Below, piece by piece: positions 42,701 to 54,653 of a stretch of 64,000 nucleotides of DNA. The stretch's first letter is position 1, and every line of letters begins with the position of its first letter. Source of the DNA: Sphaerulina vaccinii (Eukaryota; Ascomycota; Dothideomycetes; Mycosphaerellales; Mycosphaerellaceae); contig JAKUDP010000002.1 of the NCBI GenBank assembly GCA_022570795.1, positions 2,604,001-2,668,000 on the forward strand. Reading direction: 5' to 3'. A program made the translations under genes and the position numbers. The notes beneath the pieces are model-generated. The model did not search any database. It worked only from the letters and a program-made list of their open reading frames with translations, and was not told the DNA's origin.

Positions 42701-43461
42701 CTACACGACCAGCCTGTCCATATAGCCGGCTCCTTTTTCAGCTTGGCCACTGATACTTCCTCTTCTCCTATGACGATGTGCAGGATAATCATAGCAACAC
42801 AGTTCATCCAAGTTTTCATGGCCTATCATCACGCCGCTGGTTGGCAGCGTCCGAGATTGATCATCGTCCGAGGCTTTCACATTTGTGAAGGCCTTCAAGA
42901 CAGTCTCCAGTACCGCAAAAGAGTGAGCATACTTTGTGTCGCTTCTAGCACCAGACTGAGGAAGGGAATACTGCTCCAAGAAACTGTTCGTCGTCCTTCT
43001 CAATTGGATCATCTTTTGGAGTGTCGCTAGTATACAAGGCTCGACTTTGGGTCGAGTGTCGCGCTGACCAGCGATGACATTGGCCAAGTTCCGGAATTGG
43101 TCAATGGACAGAACCTTCTTGCTACTGTCACCATTCACAACTGCCAACTGCCAACTGCCAACTGCGGAATGGGAGCCGCAGTCTGAGCTGCTCGAACAAG
43201 ACATTCTGCAATTGTGTTAGTTCCGGCTTTGTACTTGCGATATGTGTCGCCCAGAGGAAACTGTCCGGCCATCTCAGGGGATGGCAGCGGACGCATCGAA
43301 GCGCGTTCAGACGAGTCTGGCATGTGTGTCAAAGCCACACTGAGACCGTTGCTTGTGATATTCGTGGATGCTCGCCTGTATCGAGGCTCCCTGAGCGAGT
43401 GAAAGCCAGCTATATGCGCAAGTGAGTCTGTGTTGGTGACAGGAGGTGGTTGTTCAGTCAA
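42701..43461 (-). pseudogene. Second, truncated DUF6604 copy, frame broken at a 7-bp repeat
   Basis: The frame from 43461 (or the ATG at 43272, MAGQFPLGDTYRKYKAG) has the same N-terminal signature as the gene at 270: TYRKYKAGTNTIAECLVRAA against SYKRYKEDTLVFTTWLAKAA. It ends at TGA just after a run of 7-bp repeats. The next frame (43204–42701) continues as DUF6604: VLSIDQFRNLANVIAG and KMIQLRRTTNSFLEQY align with the region after residue ~70 of the first copy. Downstream the match fades after about 250 residues, so the 3' two thirds of the gene are missing. With one or four repeat units instead of three, the two frames would join. Confidence 0.6.
43141..43164 (-). repeat. 7-bp tandem repeat inside the DUF6604 frame
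   Basis: CTGCCAA occurs three times followed by a partial CTGC (plus strand). It lies exactly where the reading frame of the DUF6604 copy switches, so a change in unit number by slippage explains the frameshift. Confidence 0.9.
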
Positions 43462-43999
43462 TAATTGATATCAGAACGCGTAAAAGCAAACCTTGTGCCG
43501 CTCGACAGACCCCGTCGTCGCCATCCATTCGGTATATCCAAGATGGTGTATGTTCAGAATGACATATTGCCGTTCATCAGCAGCGTGACGCTGCCGGATC
43601 CAATGACTGATGATGTCGATGTCCTTGCCTTGAGAAAGAAGACATCTTCGTCTTGTCGTCGTGAGAAAAGAAATGGTTTGGTTCGGCCGTTGCGACGACG
43701 GGAGAAGGCGCCTCCCGCAATGCCTCGAATGTTTGGGACAGGCACAGCGTGTGAGGTTGATGAAACATCTCGACCCTGGACTGTCTGTTCATATCTTCGA
43801 CAATAATCTTGATACACGTTTCGCCACTCCTGCAAGCACTATACGCACTATACCGTTACGGCAGGCGTGATCAGTCTGACTCGAATTTCGCGATTGTTCC
43901 TCCTCCTTCCTTGGCCACGACAGTGACAGCCGCTACAACGTTGCTTCAACACACTTTCTCGTGGAGTTTGATCGATGCCTGGTGGATGGCCACGGCAAT
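43462..43999. promoter_or_regulatory. Region upstream of nudF
   Basis: Short overlapping frames only. The final 150 bases should include the nudF promoter and leader. Confidence 0.35.
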
Positions 44000-45448
44000 A
44001 TGAGCAAGCTTCTCACTAGCAAGCAGGCCGAAGAGCTGTACGACTCCTCTCTTCTCTACTCACTCCTCATGTTGCGCTGCTTTGGCTGATGACCCGGCGC
44101 TGACAGACACAAGAGCATTGTCGCCTACTTGAATGTCACCGAACACCCGGAAGCTGCCCAAGCAGTGCGCGATGCCCTCAATGTGCCCGAGTCCGACTTC
44201 TCCGCGGATACTGCAAAGAAATACGAAGGGCTGATCGAGAAGAAATGGACATCCCTCGTGCGCATGCAGAAGAAGATCATGGACTTGGAGGACAGGGTGA
44301 AAGTGCTGCAGCATGAATTGGACAATGCAACGCCCTCGAGTCTGGCTGCGCGGAAGAATCACGATCCTCAGACTTGGCTGCCGCGAGCACCAGCGCGACA
44401 TACTCTGCAGAGTCACCGGAATCCCATTACGTGCGTGGCATTCCACCCGCTGTTCTCCAGTCTGGCGAGTGGGAGTGAAGATTGCACTATCAAGATCTGG
44501 GACTATGAGTTGGGAGAGCTAGAAAGGACGCTCAAGTCACATACGAAAGCAGTGCTAGATGTGGACTTTGGTGGTTCTAGAGGTAACACACTTCTGGCCT
44601 CCTGTTCGTCAGATTTGACAATCAAGCTATGGGATCCAGCAGAGGAGTACAAGAACGTGCGCACATTACCCGGGCACGATCACAGCGTAAGTTCAGTACG
44701 CTTCATTCCTTCAGGCGCAGCAGGAGCGCCTCTTTCTGGCAATCTGCTAGCATCTGCAAGTCGAGACAAGACGATACGGATCTGGGATGTCACAACTGGA
44801 TACTGTTTGAGGACTTTACGAGGCCACGGCGACTGGGTTCGATCTCTGGCACCCACATTCGACGGAAGGTGGCTGTTGAGCACAAGTTCGGACCAGACGA
44901 GCAGAATGTGGGACTTGTCGCAACCAGACTCGAACGCTCTCAAACAGACTTTCCTCGCACACGAACATGTGGTGGAATGCTGCGCTTTTGCACCACCCTC
45001 AGCATACCAACATCTAGCTTCACTGGCAGGATTGAAGAAACCACCAGCAGCAAGTTCGAGCGCAGAGTATCTGGCGACAGGTGGCCGCGACAAGCTTATC
45101 AAGATTCACTCTGCAAATGGAATCGTTATAAAGACTCTAACAGGGCATGATAACTGGATAAGATCTCTAGTTTTCCATCCTGGTGGCAAGTATCTGCTAT
45201 CGTGCTCAGATGACAAGACTATCAGATGCTGGGATCTGGCACAAGAAGGAAAGTGCGTGAGAACTATCGAAGCTGCGGACCACTTTGTTAGTTGTTTGAG
45301 ATGGGCTCCGAGTGTGTACAAGGAGTCGTCTGAGACGAACGGTTTGACGAATGGAGCTGCTGCAAAGAAGGCCATGGAAGAAGAACAAATTAGGTGTTTG
45401 ATCGCGAGTGGAAGTGTGGACTTGAATGTCAGAGTCTGGTCTGCGTAG
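44000..45448 (+). CDS. nudF: Nuclear distribution protein NudF/Pac1 (LIS1), dynein regulator
   Basis: Exons 44000–44037 and 44107–45448 with a 69-bp intron (GTACGA…CTGACAG) give 459 residues. The intron restores the LisH motif: [13 protein letters not shown] joins [13 protein letters not shown] coiled coil follows ([20 protein letters not shown]), then seven WD40 repeats, including [40 protein letters not shown] and [20 protein letters not shown]. Domain order and length match LIS1/Pac1/NudF, which binds cytoplasmic dynein and is needed for nuclear migration along microtubules in hyphae. Without the first exon the frame lacks an ATG and half the LisH domain. Confidence 0.95.
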
Positions 45449-46169
45449 AGAGGAACAAGTGGAAGAGAGCAATCAATACACTACGATCCGACTAAGGCAG
45501 GATGCAATGCAGCTCTCGGATAGAGTAGTTGCTGCAAGGCTGGATACCCTCATAGCATGCCATGCTACGAATGAAATGTCTGTTATGATCTCCCAGTCAG
45601 CAGCCGTTCTGCTGTTCTGCTGTGGACAAACCCCGCCATTCCACTCCAGGTTCTTGGTACACCAACCACGACCTGCATAACCGGATCGGACTGCCAAATA
45701 TGGCCCATGGTCCAGTTACGAGACAGCTATTGATTAGCTTTCCTTGTACCTGGCCTATCTTATCTGGACGTCACATAGCCATATAGCTATACTGCATAGC
45801 CGCGTCAACCTGCAATACACGATTGCTGATAGCCTGCACTTAAGATTAGGAGAACGGCAAGCCGATCACCGCCTGGACTCAACATTAGGGAATCGAGGAC
45901 ACGCCTAGGACTGCTATACACGAAAAGCCACGAAAGCCAGCATTGCACTGAGAAACAATAGTTCAAAGAGCTTCCAGCTCTCGTTCGGGCGTCGAGTCGA
46001 CCGATTGACTCATATCAAGAGCTCACTTCGCAACTTCACTTCATCATCCTCACTTCTCAAGAGTTCAGAGGCGCACTGTCGATTACATTGGGCTAATCAA
46101 CAACGTCGACCTTAACCTACCCATCAAGCGACACCGAGGACAACAAGAATCCAACGCAGCGAGAACATT
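45449..46169. promoter_or_regulatory. Upstream region of the first P450 gene
   Basis: About 700 bp without coding signal, with C- and A-rich sequence in the last 100 bases before the ATG (CAACAAGAATCCAACGCAGC). Confidence 0.4.
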
Positions 46170-47852
46170 ATGACTCTTCCTCTAATACCAACAGCAGCAG
46201 CCTTCGCCGCACTCCTCACACTGCTTTACAGGTTCGTTGTGTACCCAGCCTTTCTGTCACCTCTCTCCAAAGTTCCGTCCGCACATTGGTCCTGCTCTAT
46301 CTCCACTCTTTGGATCCTCTATCATCGTCTCCATCAAGATGATACACCGACGATCGAACACCTGCACAAAACGCTGAAGAGCCCTGTGCTTCGCCTCGCA
46401 CCAAATGAACTGTCCGTTAACTGCGTTTCTGGAGGCCTTCGAACAATCTACTCCGGAGGTTTCGAGAAAGGCAACTGGTACTCAAATGTCTTCTCGAACT
46501 ATGGCGTTCAGCCAATGTTTGCGATGGAAGCACACGATCCACATTCGAAGCGAAAGAGAATTGTGAGCAATGTGTACGCGAAGAGCACACTTCAGACTTC
46601 TCAAGCGTTGCACGAACAGACCAACGCCATCATCAATGAGAGGCTGAGACCGAGGATCCTGCAAGGGAAGAAAGCAGCTGCTAGTGATGGAGGCGGAGTG
46701 GAGTTCTACGACATCTTCTGCGCTGTTACGATGGACTTCGTTAGTGCCTACATATTTGGACTGGGCAATGGGACGGACTTCCTCATGGAAGATCAGGAGG
46801 GTGGTATCAGGCTGTTTCATGACTTCAAGGCGAGGCAGAAGTACACGTTCTGGCCGCAAGAATGCCCGAACTTTACAAGATTCCTTGCAAAGCTGGGGCT
46901 GAAGTGGTTGATCGTTCCAACTTGGGTCGATGGCGCGAATCAAGAGATTGAAGGTTGGTTGATGAGCATGTGCGAGAAAGCTGAGCAGACGAGGAATATT
47001 GGAGAAGCAGCCAAGCAACAAGATGTGCCCACTGTGTACAAGCAATTACATGATGGACTCAGGAAGGACGATAGCAAGACCCGGAAAGAAGCGAGAAATG
47101 GAGCAGCAGAAGAAGAGCTCAAGATCGAAATTGCATCTGAGCTACTAGATCATACACTAGCCGGCTTCGACACATCAAGCATCACGCTAACTTGGCTTGC
47201 ATGGCAACTCAGCAAGACTAGCAACAAGAAATGGCAGGACGCCCTACGAAAAGAGATCTCAACACTGGAAGGCTCTCTCGACGCGAAAGCCATCGACACA
47301 CTTCCAGTCCTCCACGCCATCCTTATGGAGACTCTAAGACTACACGCCGCAATTCCAGGTCAACAGCCACGAATCACTCCCTCGACTACCCTCACAACAC
47401 TTGGCGACCCTGAAGCTGGCACAGTGTACACTGATCTCCCACCCAATACCCGCGTCCAATCACAAGCATACTCCCTGCATCGCAATCCTGAAGTCTTCCC
47501 AGATCCTAACAGCTGGCTTCCTGATCGCTGGCTTGATGCCTCCTCCCCATCATCATACACCCCTAAAACAGCAGATGAGTTACGAGAAATGACCCGCCAC
47601 TTTTGGGCTTTTGGAAGTGGTGGACGAATGTGCGTTGGTAGTAACTTGGCCATGTTGGATATGAAAGCCACGCTTGTAGGTGTTTGGGGTAAATTTCAGA
47701 CTTCTATTGTGGATGATGAGGGTATGGTGCCGAATGGAGGGTATATGGCTGAGCCTTTGGGAGTGGGGAAGGGAGGGGTTAAGGGGATTGGAGGGAAGTA
47801 TGCTGATGGGGAGATGAGGAGGTTTTTGAGGTTGAAGGTTGAGGAGTTGTGA
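46170..47852 (+). CDS. Cytochrome P450 monooxygenase
   Basis: Intronless, 560 residues. An N-terminal membrane anchor is followed by a proline region (PLSKVPSAHW). The I-helix motif AGFDTS at ~329 carries the oxygen-activating Asp-Thr pair. The ExxR is ETLR at ~386, the PERF-type segment is LPDRWLD, and the heme loop is FGSGGRMCVG with the cysteine ligand at ~486. All landmarks are normal, so an active ER-bound monooxygenase is expected. The Arg-Leu-Ala-Pro-Asn-Glu-Leu-Ser motif (RLAPNELSVNC) is typical of fungal E-class group I enzymes. Substrate unknown. Lack of introns contrasts with the neighbouring P450. It converges with that gene, 267 bp apart. Confidence 0.9.
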   Translation: MTLPLIPTAAAFAALLTLLYRFVVYPAFLSPLSKVPSAHWSCSISTLWILYHRLHQDDTPTIEHLHKTLKSPVLRLAPNELSVNCVSGGLRTIYSGGFEKGNWYSNVFSNYGVQPMFAMEAHDPHSKRKRIVSNVYAKSTLQTSQALHEQTNAIINERLRPRILQGKKAAASDGGGVEFYDIFCAVTMDFVSAYIFGLGNGTDFLMEDQEGGIRLFHDFKARQKYTFWPQECPNFTRFLAKLGLKWLIVPTWVDGANQEIEGWLMSMCEKAEQTRNIGEAAKQQDVPTVYKQLHDGLRKDDSKTRKEARNGAAEEELKIEIASELLDHTLAGFDTSSITLTWLAWQLSKTSNKKWQDALRKEISTLEGSLDAKAIDTLPVLHAILMETLRLHAAIPGQQPRITPSTTLTTLGDPEAGTVYTDLPPNTRVQSQAYSLHRNPEVFPDPNSWLPDRWLDASSPSSYTPKTADELREMTRHFWAFGSGGRMCVGSNLAMLDMKATLVGVWGKFQTSIVDDEGMVPNGGYMAEPLGVGKGGVKGIGGKYADGEMRRFLRLKVEEL

Positions 47853-48119
47853 TGATGCGAACCTCTCTTCCCTAGAAGACGGCTTTCTCATCAGACTCAC
47901 TGAGTATTCGCTCTATTATGCAAGCCGACGTATGCCATATTCGTCCTGACTGATGCTTCAAGCGTGATCCGAAATGTGTAGCGTTTATTTGACTTCATAC
48001 CCATGCTGTTTTAGCGCATTGCCAAGCCCAGCGCGAGCAACCTCGAACGCGTCTGACTTTCTCCTTCGCGTCCCCAACATGACCCTCCATTTGCAACATC
48101 ATCGGTTTCCATCTCCACA

Positions 48120-49907
48120 TCAGGTTGAGTCGTCCATCACAGAGTCTGGACGTCTTTCACGAGGCAGACATTGCAAAAGCGGGCCTTCAATCCTCGAACC
48201 GAAAACATCCGTCTGCAAGTACAAGCCCTTCGATGGCGCCGTGTAGTGCTGATTGGAAGTTTGTGGTTGGCGACTGGAACCAAGGACCTCCTCGTATACC
48301 TGCCTGATAGGCTGCTTCTGTCGTCCTCCAGGTTCCGAAGATCTGATCGCCGCCAGGTCAAACTCCCAGACCAGTCGTGCAAGCGGCAGCAGTATTGTCG
48401 GATATGCTAGTTTCTGTGCAGGACAAGATCGAAACCCTTTTAGGAACGGAATGAAAGCTTCTCTAGCACCTGCTTCAAGAAAGCGCTCTGGACGGAACAG
48501 CAAAGGCTCTGGGAACAGCTCCTCATTGTAGTGGAGTGCGAGCACTCCAACGCCAAAGTCTGTTCCTGCTGGCAATCGTACGCCATCGATAGTGAGAGCA
48601 GAGGACGATGTTCGCCAAAGCACGCCAGGACCTGGTGGTACCATTCTCAGCGCCTCATCTACACACGCCCGGAGGTATTTGCAGGACTCTAGCTTTGCGC
48701 CAATCGATGGCACTTCGCCAACGAATGTGCCTCGCAGTTCTTCAGTGAGGTTGCTGAGAATCCGAGCATCTTCGGCGATGTAGTACAGTGCTGCAGCTAT
48801 CGTCACGGCGACCATGTCTCCACCTTCGACTGGTCAGCTGCATAGTTGTGGAGAGCTGTACTATAGTTGTACTCACCTCCGCGCATGAACGAGAAGGCGT
48901 CCACATAGAGCTCGGCCTGTGAGATCTCTTCGGGCTTGTCAGCTTTCATGAGATCATATATCGAGGTCACACTTTCACTTCGCTGGCCTCTATCGAGATG
49001 GGAGTGGCAAAGCTCGAGAAACACCTTGGACTCTTCGTGATACTCCGGGTATGTCAAGCGGTCGATGTCCACAAACGGTGACAGCCACGTGAAGAGATCA
49101 GGCCACGCCAACTGCAGGTACATGTGCTTGTTACCTCTTTCAAGAGATAAACACATCCATCGCTCGGTGGGCTCACGCATAGTCTCGAACCTGGCGCCAA
49201 ACATGGACTGCGAGATGACGTCCAAAGCGTACCAAAATGCTGTCAATGTTAGCAGACTGCAGACTTAGAAGGCTGGTGCCGAACTACTAACCGAGCTGCG
49301 CCATGTCCTGGGGCGGACCAGTCTTCATAATCTCGGCAAGGGTGTCGATATTCTCTTCAATGGCTGTATGGTGAATCAACATTGCTTGAGGAGTTATCGT
49401 TGGACGAATGACCTTCTTCTTGGATGCAGCTCGAGTGGCAGAAACGCAGTTGAACAGACTGGGGATCTGCTCCCTTGTGAATGGATGCGAAGCATAACCG
49501 GGAGCTTTCGTGATCGTTCGGTCTGCCGAGTATATCGCTGGAAGCGAAGAGTCAATATTTTGTGGCGAGCAATGCCAAAGTTGACTCACCTTGCGTCGCT
49601 GACAACGTGTTGAATACTACGCGGTTTGGGGCGCTGCGATAGACAGGTCCTGAGCTCTTGTTAGCTTGATTCACATCATTGGACAGGCACGGATCCCACC
49701 ATATCGTTTGTGGCAACGTATGTGGTCGAGATGAAGGTCTCCCTTCCAAGTATGATAAAAGAATCGCGCGGGTGTGAACTTCGCGAGGAAAGGTCCTGGA
49801 ACGGCGTCGAGAGGATGGCTGAAGACTCGGTACAGGTAGTATGTTAAGAGTGTGACGAGAACGAGGACAACGACCACTGATGGGCCAAAGGAATGCTGTC
49901 CCTCCAT
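48120..49907 (-). CDS. Cytochrome P450 with atypical I-helix
   Basis: Five exons (49700–49907, 49590–49649, 49292–49537, 48877–49239, 48120–48823) with introns of 50–53 bp give 526 residues. An N-terminal anchor (VVVVLVLVTLLTYYLYRVF) and the proline hinge HPLDAVPGPFLAKF are present. The ExxR is EALR, then FRPERFLE, and the heme loop FLKGFRSCPAQKLA keeps the cysteine but has Ala where Gly is usual. The I-helix reads FMRGGGDMVAVTIAAAL, so the usual acid-Thr pair is Asp-Met. That Thr normally helps O2 protonation; loss is known in some P450s with unusual chemistry. The splice choice at 48823 gives the correct helix length. Substrate unknown. Confidence 0.85.
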
Positions 49908-51771
49908 CGTTGACAGTTGTACAATTGGGTCAACACTCAGCTATTCGTGTCCTGGCTTATAACGTTGCTCATCTGCTGACAACCCAAAATGACTTCACTC
50001 TAGTCGTTGCACAAAAGGGAACAATACGCCATAAGTCCAAGCACTCGACCGCGTAACTTACGACGGCCTCGTGCACAGTCTTTGACCACGCTCTCGACGA
50101 GTCGGCCTCTGTCGTCTACAAGCACCGTCACCGAAGAGCTGCCCGCTGGACGGTCTTTCGTCGACAACGAGGATGCTCCACCCTCCTTGCTCGGGCGCTG
50201 CCTCCATTGCCAGGCACAAGCGGGAACGCTAAGTCTCGCCGATGATTTTGACCTGCGAGCTTGCGAGCGACGAAAGCAAGTGGATGACATTCTCTTCGAT
50301 GATGGCAGTTGCGAAGCTCAACGTCAATGACCGCACGCTCAAGACAGAAGCCTACTCGCTATGACACTTCTGGTTGACACATTCGTTGACAGGACATAGA
50401 CTAGACTTGCACTTCTCGAGCTAGATTGTATCTGATGCGAAGCACTTGATCACGTACTCTGCACGTCCACGATCCGCCGACTTTTACTTCACATCGACCA
50501 AACGTGGAGCCATGTCTCAGCAATGCGTCCAAAACCTTCACAGGAACATGGATGGCGCATTAGGGCTAGACCGACGTATACGATGGCACACGCCTGAGGT
50601 ACTCCACAACCTCGAGATACGCCACCAGTGTTTTCAGTGCACCTATATGCTCTAGCGTAGCATCCGCAGAGTTGCAGCGACCGCCAACCTGGTTGGATGT
50701 TTCGGAACCTGCAGTAGCTGAAAACCCGCTCAGTCTCAGCTGCAAAGGCCACCTACGGCACATTCGCCATGCATTCCCAGGCCGTGGTACATCGCGAGTC
50801 ACGAAACTGCTATGGAAGCTCCTGGCGAGCGTGGACGCATCATCATTGTGGGAACCCTCAGCGAGGCGGAACAAGCATTGTGGTGCCAAGCCATATCGAA
50901 ACGCCCATGGACTTTGCTTCAGCCCCTGCCCCAGTAAAGCTAAGTCGCGGCAGATCACAAGCTGCCGGTGCTAAGCAAGATCCATGACACAGATCTTCGT
51001 CTGGAGCTAGCGCCCAAGCCGGCTCCAAACTTCGCTGGCTGCATAGACAGGATACCAGCCTGCGGAACGATGAAGGTGACCACGAGCGAGAAGCGGAAGC
51101 TGGAACGTGGAGCGGAACCTGGATAGTGATTGTTCCCCAGGCGATGAACGACCACAGACCGTACACCGGAGATGTTCCTTACTTCTTTTCATATCTTTTA
51201 CTCCTGGTCAGATGGCAACAAGCGATGATTGATCACGCGCTCTGCACGCTGCTCAATGTGCACAGCCATGTTCCGTGTCAGTATTCTTGCCTGTTGTGCC
51301 ATGAATCTCGGCTGGGAACGAAGTGCATCAATATCTCGTTATTAACAGAGCTTGTATTTTCGTACGACGCTTCCTGTTGCCAATTTCGCCCAGTGCAATG
51401 CTACGTACAGCCCTGTCAAGTACCGCATGGCGGATGGCCTGGGCCAGGGCGAAACCCGGTGAACTCAAGCAACTCAGCTTCTAGCGATCCACCAAGGGTT
51501 CTCGGCGGAATACATCTTCAATGTACCTGATCCACTAACACTCGACCACACCTTCTGCGGCAGCACAGTAAGCAAGTGACTGGCTTACTGATTACGGATC
51601 GACCAGGTGTCGATCGGCCACAACGGTCCATCAACATTTGAAGTAGAAACCAGAGTGCTCGCGCTTCCGACCATAGCAGAAAACACAGATTTGGCCCAAT
51701 GATGGACTGTCGTGCTAAAGGCTGATCGTGCCAACATTGAACCAAAGCGGCAGGACTTTCCTACGCTAGCT
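49908..51771. other. Gene-poor gap inside the oxidative gene group
   Basis: About 1.9 kb. Opposed frames at 50000–50330 (MSSTCFRRSQARRSKSSARL on the minus strand) and 50566–51200 have no domain support. It may contain the promoter of the minus-strand P450. Confidence 0.4.
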
Positions 51772-53646
51772 TCACGCATCCAAACCATGTGCCATTGAAA
51801 GCTTCTCTGCTGCGATCTCTCCCACCAGATACGCTACACTGACCGGATGGCAGCTCAGCAAGAATGGCAACACACTGAGATCGACCACTCGCAGACCTTG
51901 CAAACGCTTGACTGTAAAGTCGCTAAGCACACAAGTCTCCTCGTCCTCGTCGCGGCCCATCTTCATGGTGCAAGCAGGATGCCAAGTACTGCCTGCCATC
52001 GACTTCCAGTAATCGAGTATGTCTTTCTCGCTGTCACTTGCTGGGACGTCGATCGCACGATCTATGTTTTCAGCAAGGAGAGGATGCCGTGTGTAAGCCA
52101 GAGCACGTTTGGTAGCTGCTACAGCGCAGACGCGATCGAAAGGGTGTGAGAAGAACTGGGGATCGATAAGCGGCGGAGAGTCTGGAGAGGCAGATGAGAG
52201 CGTGATCTTCCCACGGGATTGAGAATTGTGGATGAAGACGAAGATGGTCAAGTACGGGTTTCCAGGAGCGGCGAGAGCGTCGGGAGTGCAAGGCGCGCAG
52301 TCTAGGATAAGAATAAGTATGAAGTCCCGAATGACTGTCGTGTTTGACTTACGGCAGCTCAGCTCCCAGACAGGCACAGTGTCTCTTTGTAAATGGTCCC
52401 CCACACTTGAGCTCAAACTTCGAAACTCTTCTGTGTCGAAGACTTCGTCGGCCTTGAAGAAGCCCAATGTTATTCCTTGGTAAATGACACTCATGGGGCC
52501 TGTGCCATCTTTCAGAAACTGTGATCGTGCATCCGTGGCTGAGTCTGGTTTGGAGAAGTGTTGCAGCCAGTCATCTGAGCTTTTCTTCTCCTTCCAGCAC
52601 AATGGGATGGAGAGGTGGTCCTGCAGATTCTTCCCGACACCCGGGAGATGATGTACTTTCTGGATGTTGTGTCTTGTCAGTTCGGCACTGTCGCCGACGC
52701 CAGACAACATCAAGAGCTTAGGCGTATCAACAGCTCCTGCTGAGAGTATCACTTCTTTCGTCGCGCGATCTATAGTCAATCACCAAGTCAGCTAATCTGC
52801 GATGATTCTCGTGTATGAAGGCGATACTGTACATTTTTCCCCATCTGCGACTCGAATACCAGTGGCTCTTTTGCCCTCGAACATGATCTTGACAACTTGC
52901 TTACTGGTCACAATTGTGAGGTTGCCAGGGGCATTCTCCAAGTATGCCTTCGCAGCTGTAATCCGTAAGCCATCTTTGGCTGTTGACGGCGCACTCGCCA
53001 ATCCCAGTGGATTGCCACTGTTGATATCCAGGTTGATGCCCAGGCCAGACGCTCTTGCAGCATCCATCTGGACTTTTATAGGCTCTTCCCAGACCTTGGG
53101 CAGTGAGACTGCTACCGCACCATGCGTGCCATGAACAGTCATGTCTGGTCTTGCATACTCCGCATACTCCTCAGCGACCACTACATCGAAGGCCTCAAGC
53201 TTCCCTTTACGGACCCTGACAGCATTCTTCCATCCGAAGCTTTCGTCTCCGACTAGAGTCGCCCAGCGCTCATAATCATGAATCGGACCAACAGTGTACC
53301 CACACAGATTGATGGCACTGCTGCCGCCTAAGACTTCGCCACGAGCATAGCCGATTGATCGATTGTCGAGCCCATCCTGAGGAACCGTAATCCGGTTCCG
53401 GACGCTGCTGGGAAATTGTGATAGAGCTGTCCAGCGCTCGGCCAGAATGTCTGCATTAGATTTGTCCTTTCTTATGCCTGCCTCAAGGAGAAGAACAGAG
53501 GGCGAAGCTGAGGTGGCAGCAAGGCGAGAAGCAACGCAAGCGCCAGAGGGGCCGGCTGTGATGGTTCAGAACAGGCATGTAAGCAGAGTCAGAGTGCTAC
53601 ACGTACAGCCCACCACTATGAAGTCGTAATAAGTCATTCCTGGCAT
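51772..53646 (-). CDS. GMC-family (glucose-methanol-choline) FAD oxidoreductase
   Basis: Exons 53607–53646, 52833–53555 and 51772–52769 with introns of 51 and 63 bp. Product 586 residues, or 569 if an in-phase 51-bp GTAAGT…CCTAG segment at 52302–52352 is also spliced. The dinucleotide-binding motif is FIVVGSGPSGACVASRLAA with LLLEAG. GMC signature 1 is GEVLGGSSAINL, and signature 2 is GAVDTPKLLMLSGVG. The C-terminal catalytic region is STWHPACTMKMG and LSCHPVSVAYLVGEIAAEKL. The enzyme should oxidise an alcohol or related group with FAD. No secretion signal is seen, so it is probably intracellular, like aryl-alcohol or choline dehydrogenase-type members of secondary pathways. Confidence 0.88.
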
Positions 53647-54653
53647 AGTCAACCTGAGAGCTACAAAGCTGAAGTTGCAGTTGAACCGGCAGACAACACT
53701 TCACTTGATCAGATGCGACTTCTTGCAAGGACTGCCCCTCCATCGCCATCCTAGTCAGAGTGCCAAGAAGGAGCATCACTCACCAGGTACGGACAATGTG
53801 TGACCTCCACACACTCGTGCCATGCCAGCCCGCGCATTCTGCTCAGTGAGCCGGCACGACCAATGGCCGGTTCACTTGGTACCTGGTGGAAGCACGGAGT
53901 GTCCAGTCAAGAGGAGCCGTCGAGCGTGAAGATGTCTCGTTACTCTCGTACATCCTGGTATCCGACGGTAGAAAGAGTTGTGCATGAAGCTGACAAGGAA
54001 GAAGGAAGACCAGGATATATATATATATATGCTTTAGAGGAAGCACTGCACTGTGTGGTCTTCCCGATCTTTTGACAAAGATTTCGCCCACTACCGGAGC
54101 TGATATCGACGCAAGCAGCAGTATTTCTGGCATCAAGTCTGATGAAGGGGAGCTGATTTTAAAAGATGTTCGCGGCAGAGCCCACGTGGCACGACGTCAA
54201 CCTCTCCTCTCGAGCTCCGCGGACCTCTGGAAATTTTCGATTCACTCCAATCTGATCTGGGCACTTTTCAGCGTGACGACCACTTCAAGTATTGCTGGAA
54301 TAATGTCACAAGAGAGAAGACCGCTACGGTCGCAGCAATACAAGAAGTGCAATATTCTCACGAGTCCCCAGGAACGAAAACCTGGCGTGACATGACGCTG
54401 TGTCATATCGCTGCTCACGCTACCAGTTCTGTCATTGCTGGAACCACACGGGCGACCTCATGTGTAGAAGTCTCGTGGGAAAAGCTAATCGATCATCGTG
54501 AGGCGCTACATAGTGACATTCCATTGCGTTTGCTGATTTACTCGCCCATGATGCGACTCGTGGCATTCGCGACCTGCTTCCCAACATACAAGTAGTGATC
54601 ACAGAACTGCAAGAAGTTCTTCAGGAAGCTACGATAGAACTGATCCAGGAAAC
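53647..54653. promoter_or_regulatory. Divergent intergenic region with a TA microsatellite
   Basis: About 1 kb between the GMC gene and the histidine phosphatase gene, likely the shared control region. Contains an alternating AT run at about 54014–54030. No credible frame. Confidence 0.4.
54014..54030 (+). repeat. AT microsatellite
   Basis: An uninterrupted alternating TA run in the divergent intergenic region between the GMC and histidine phosphatase genes. Confidence 0.9.

Noticed and set aside
50000..50330. Overlapping 90–107 codon ORFs on both strands
   Set aside because: Arg/Ser-rich composition, no family and no splice partners; kept only as a note for the gene-poor gap.
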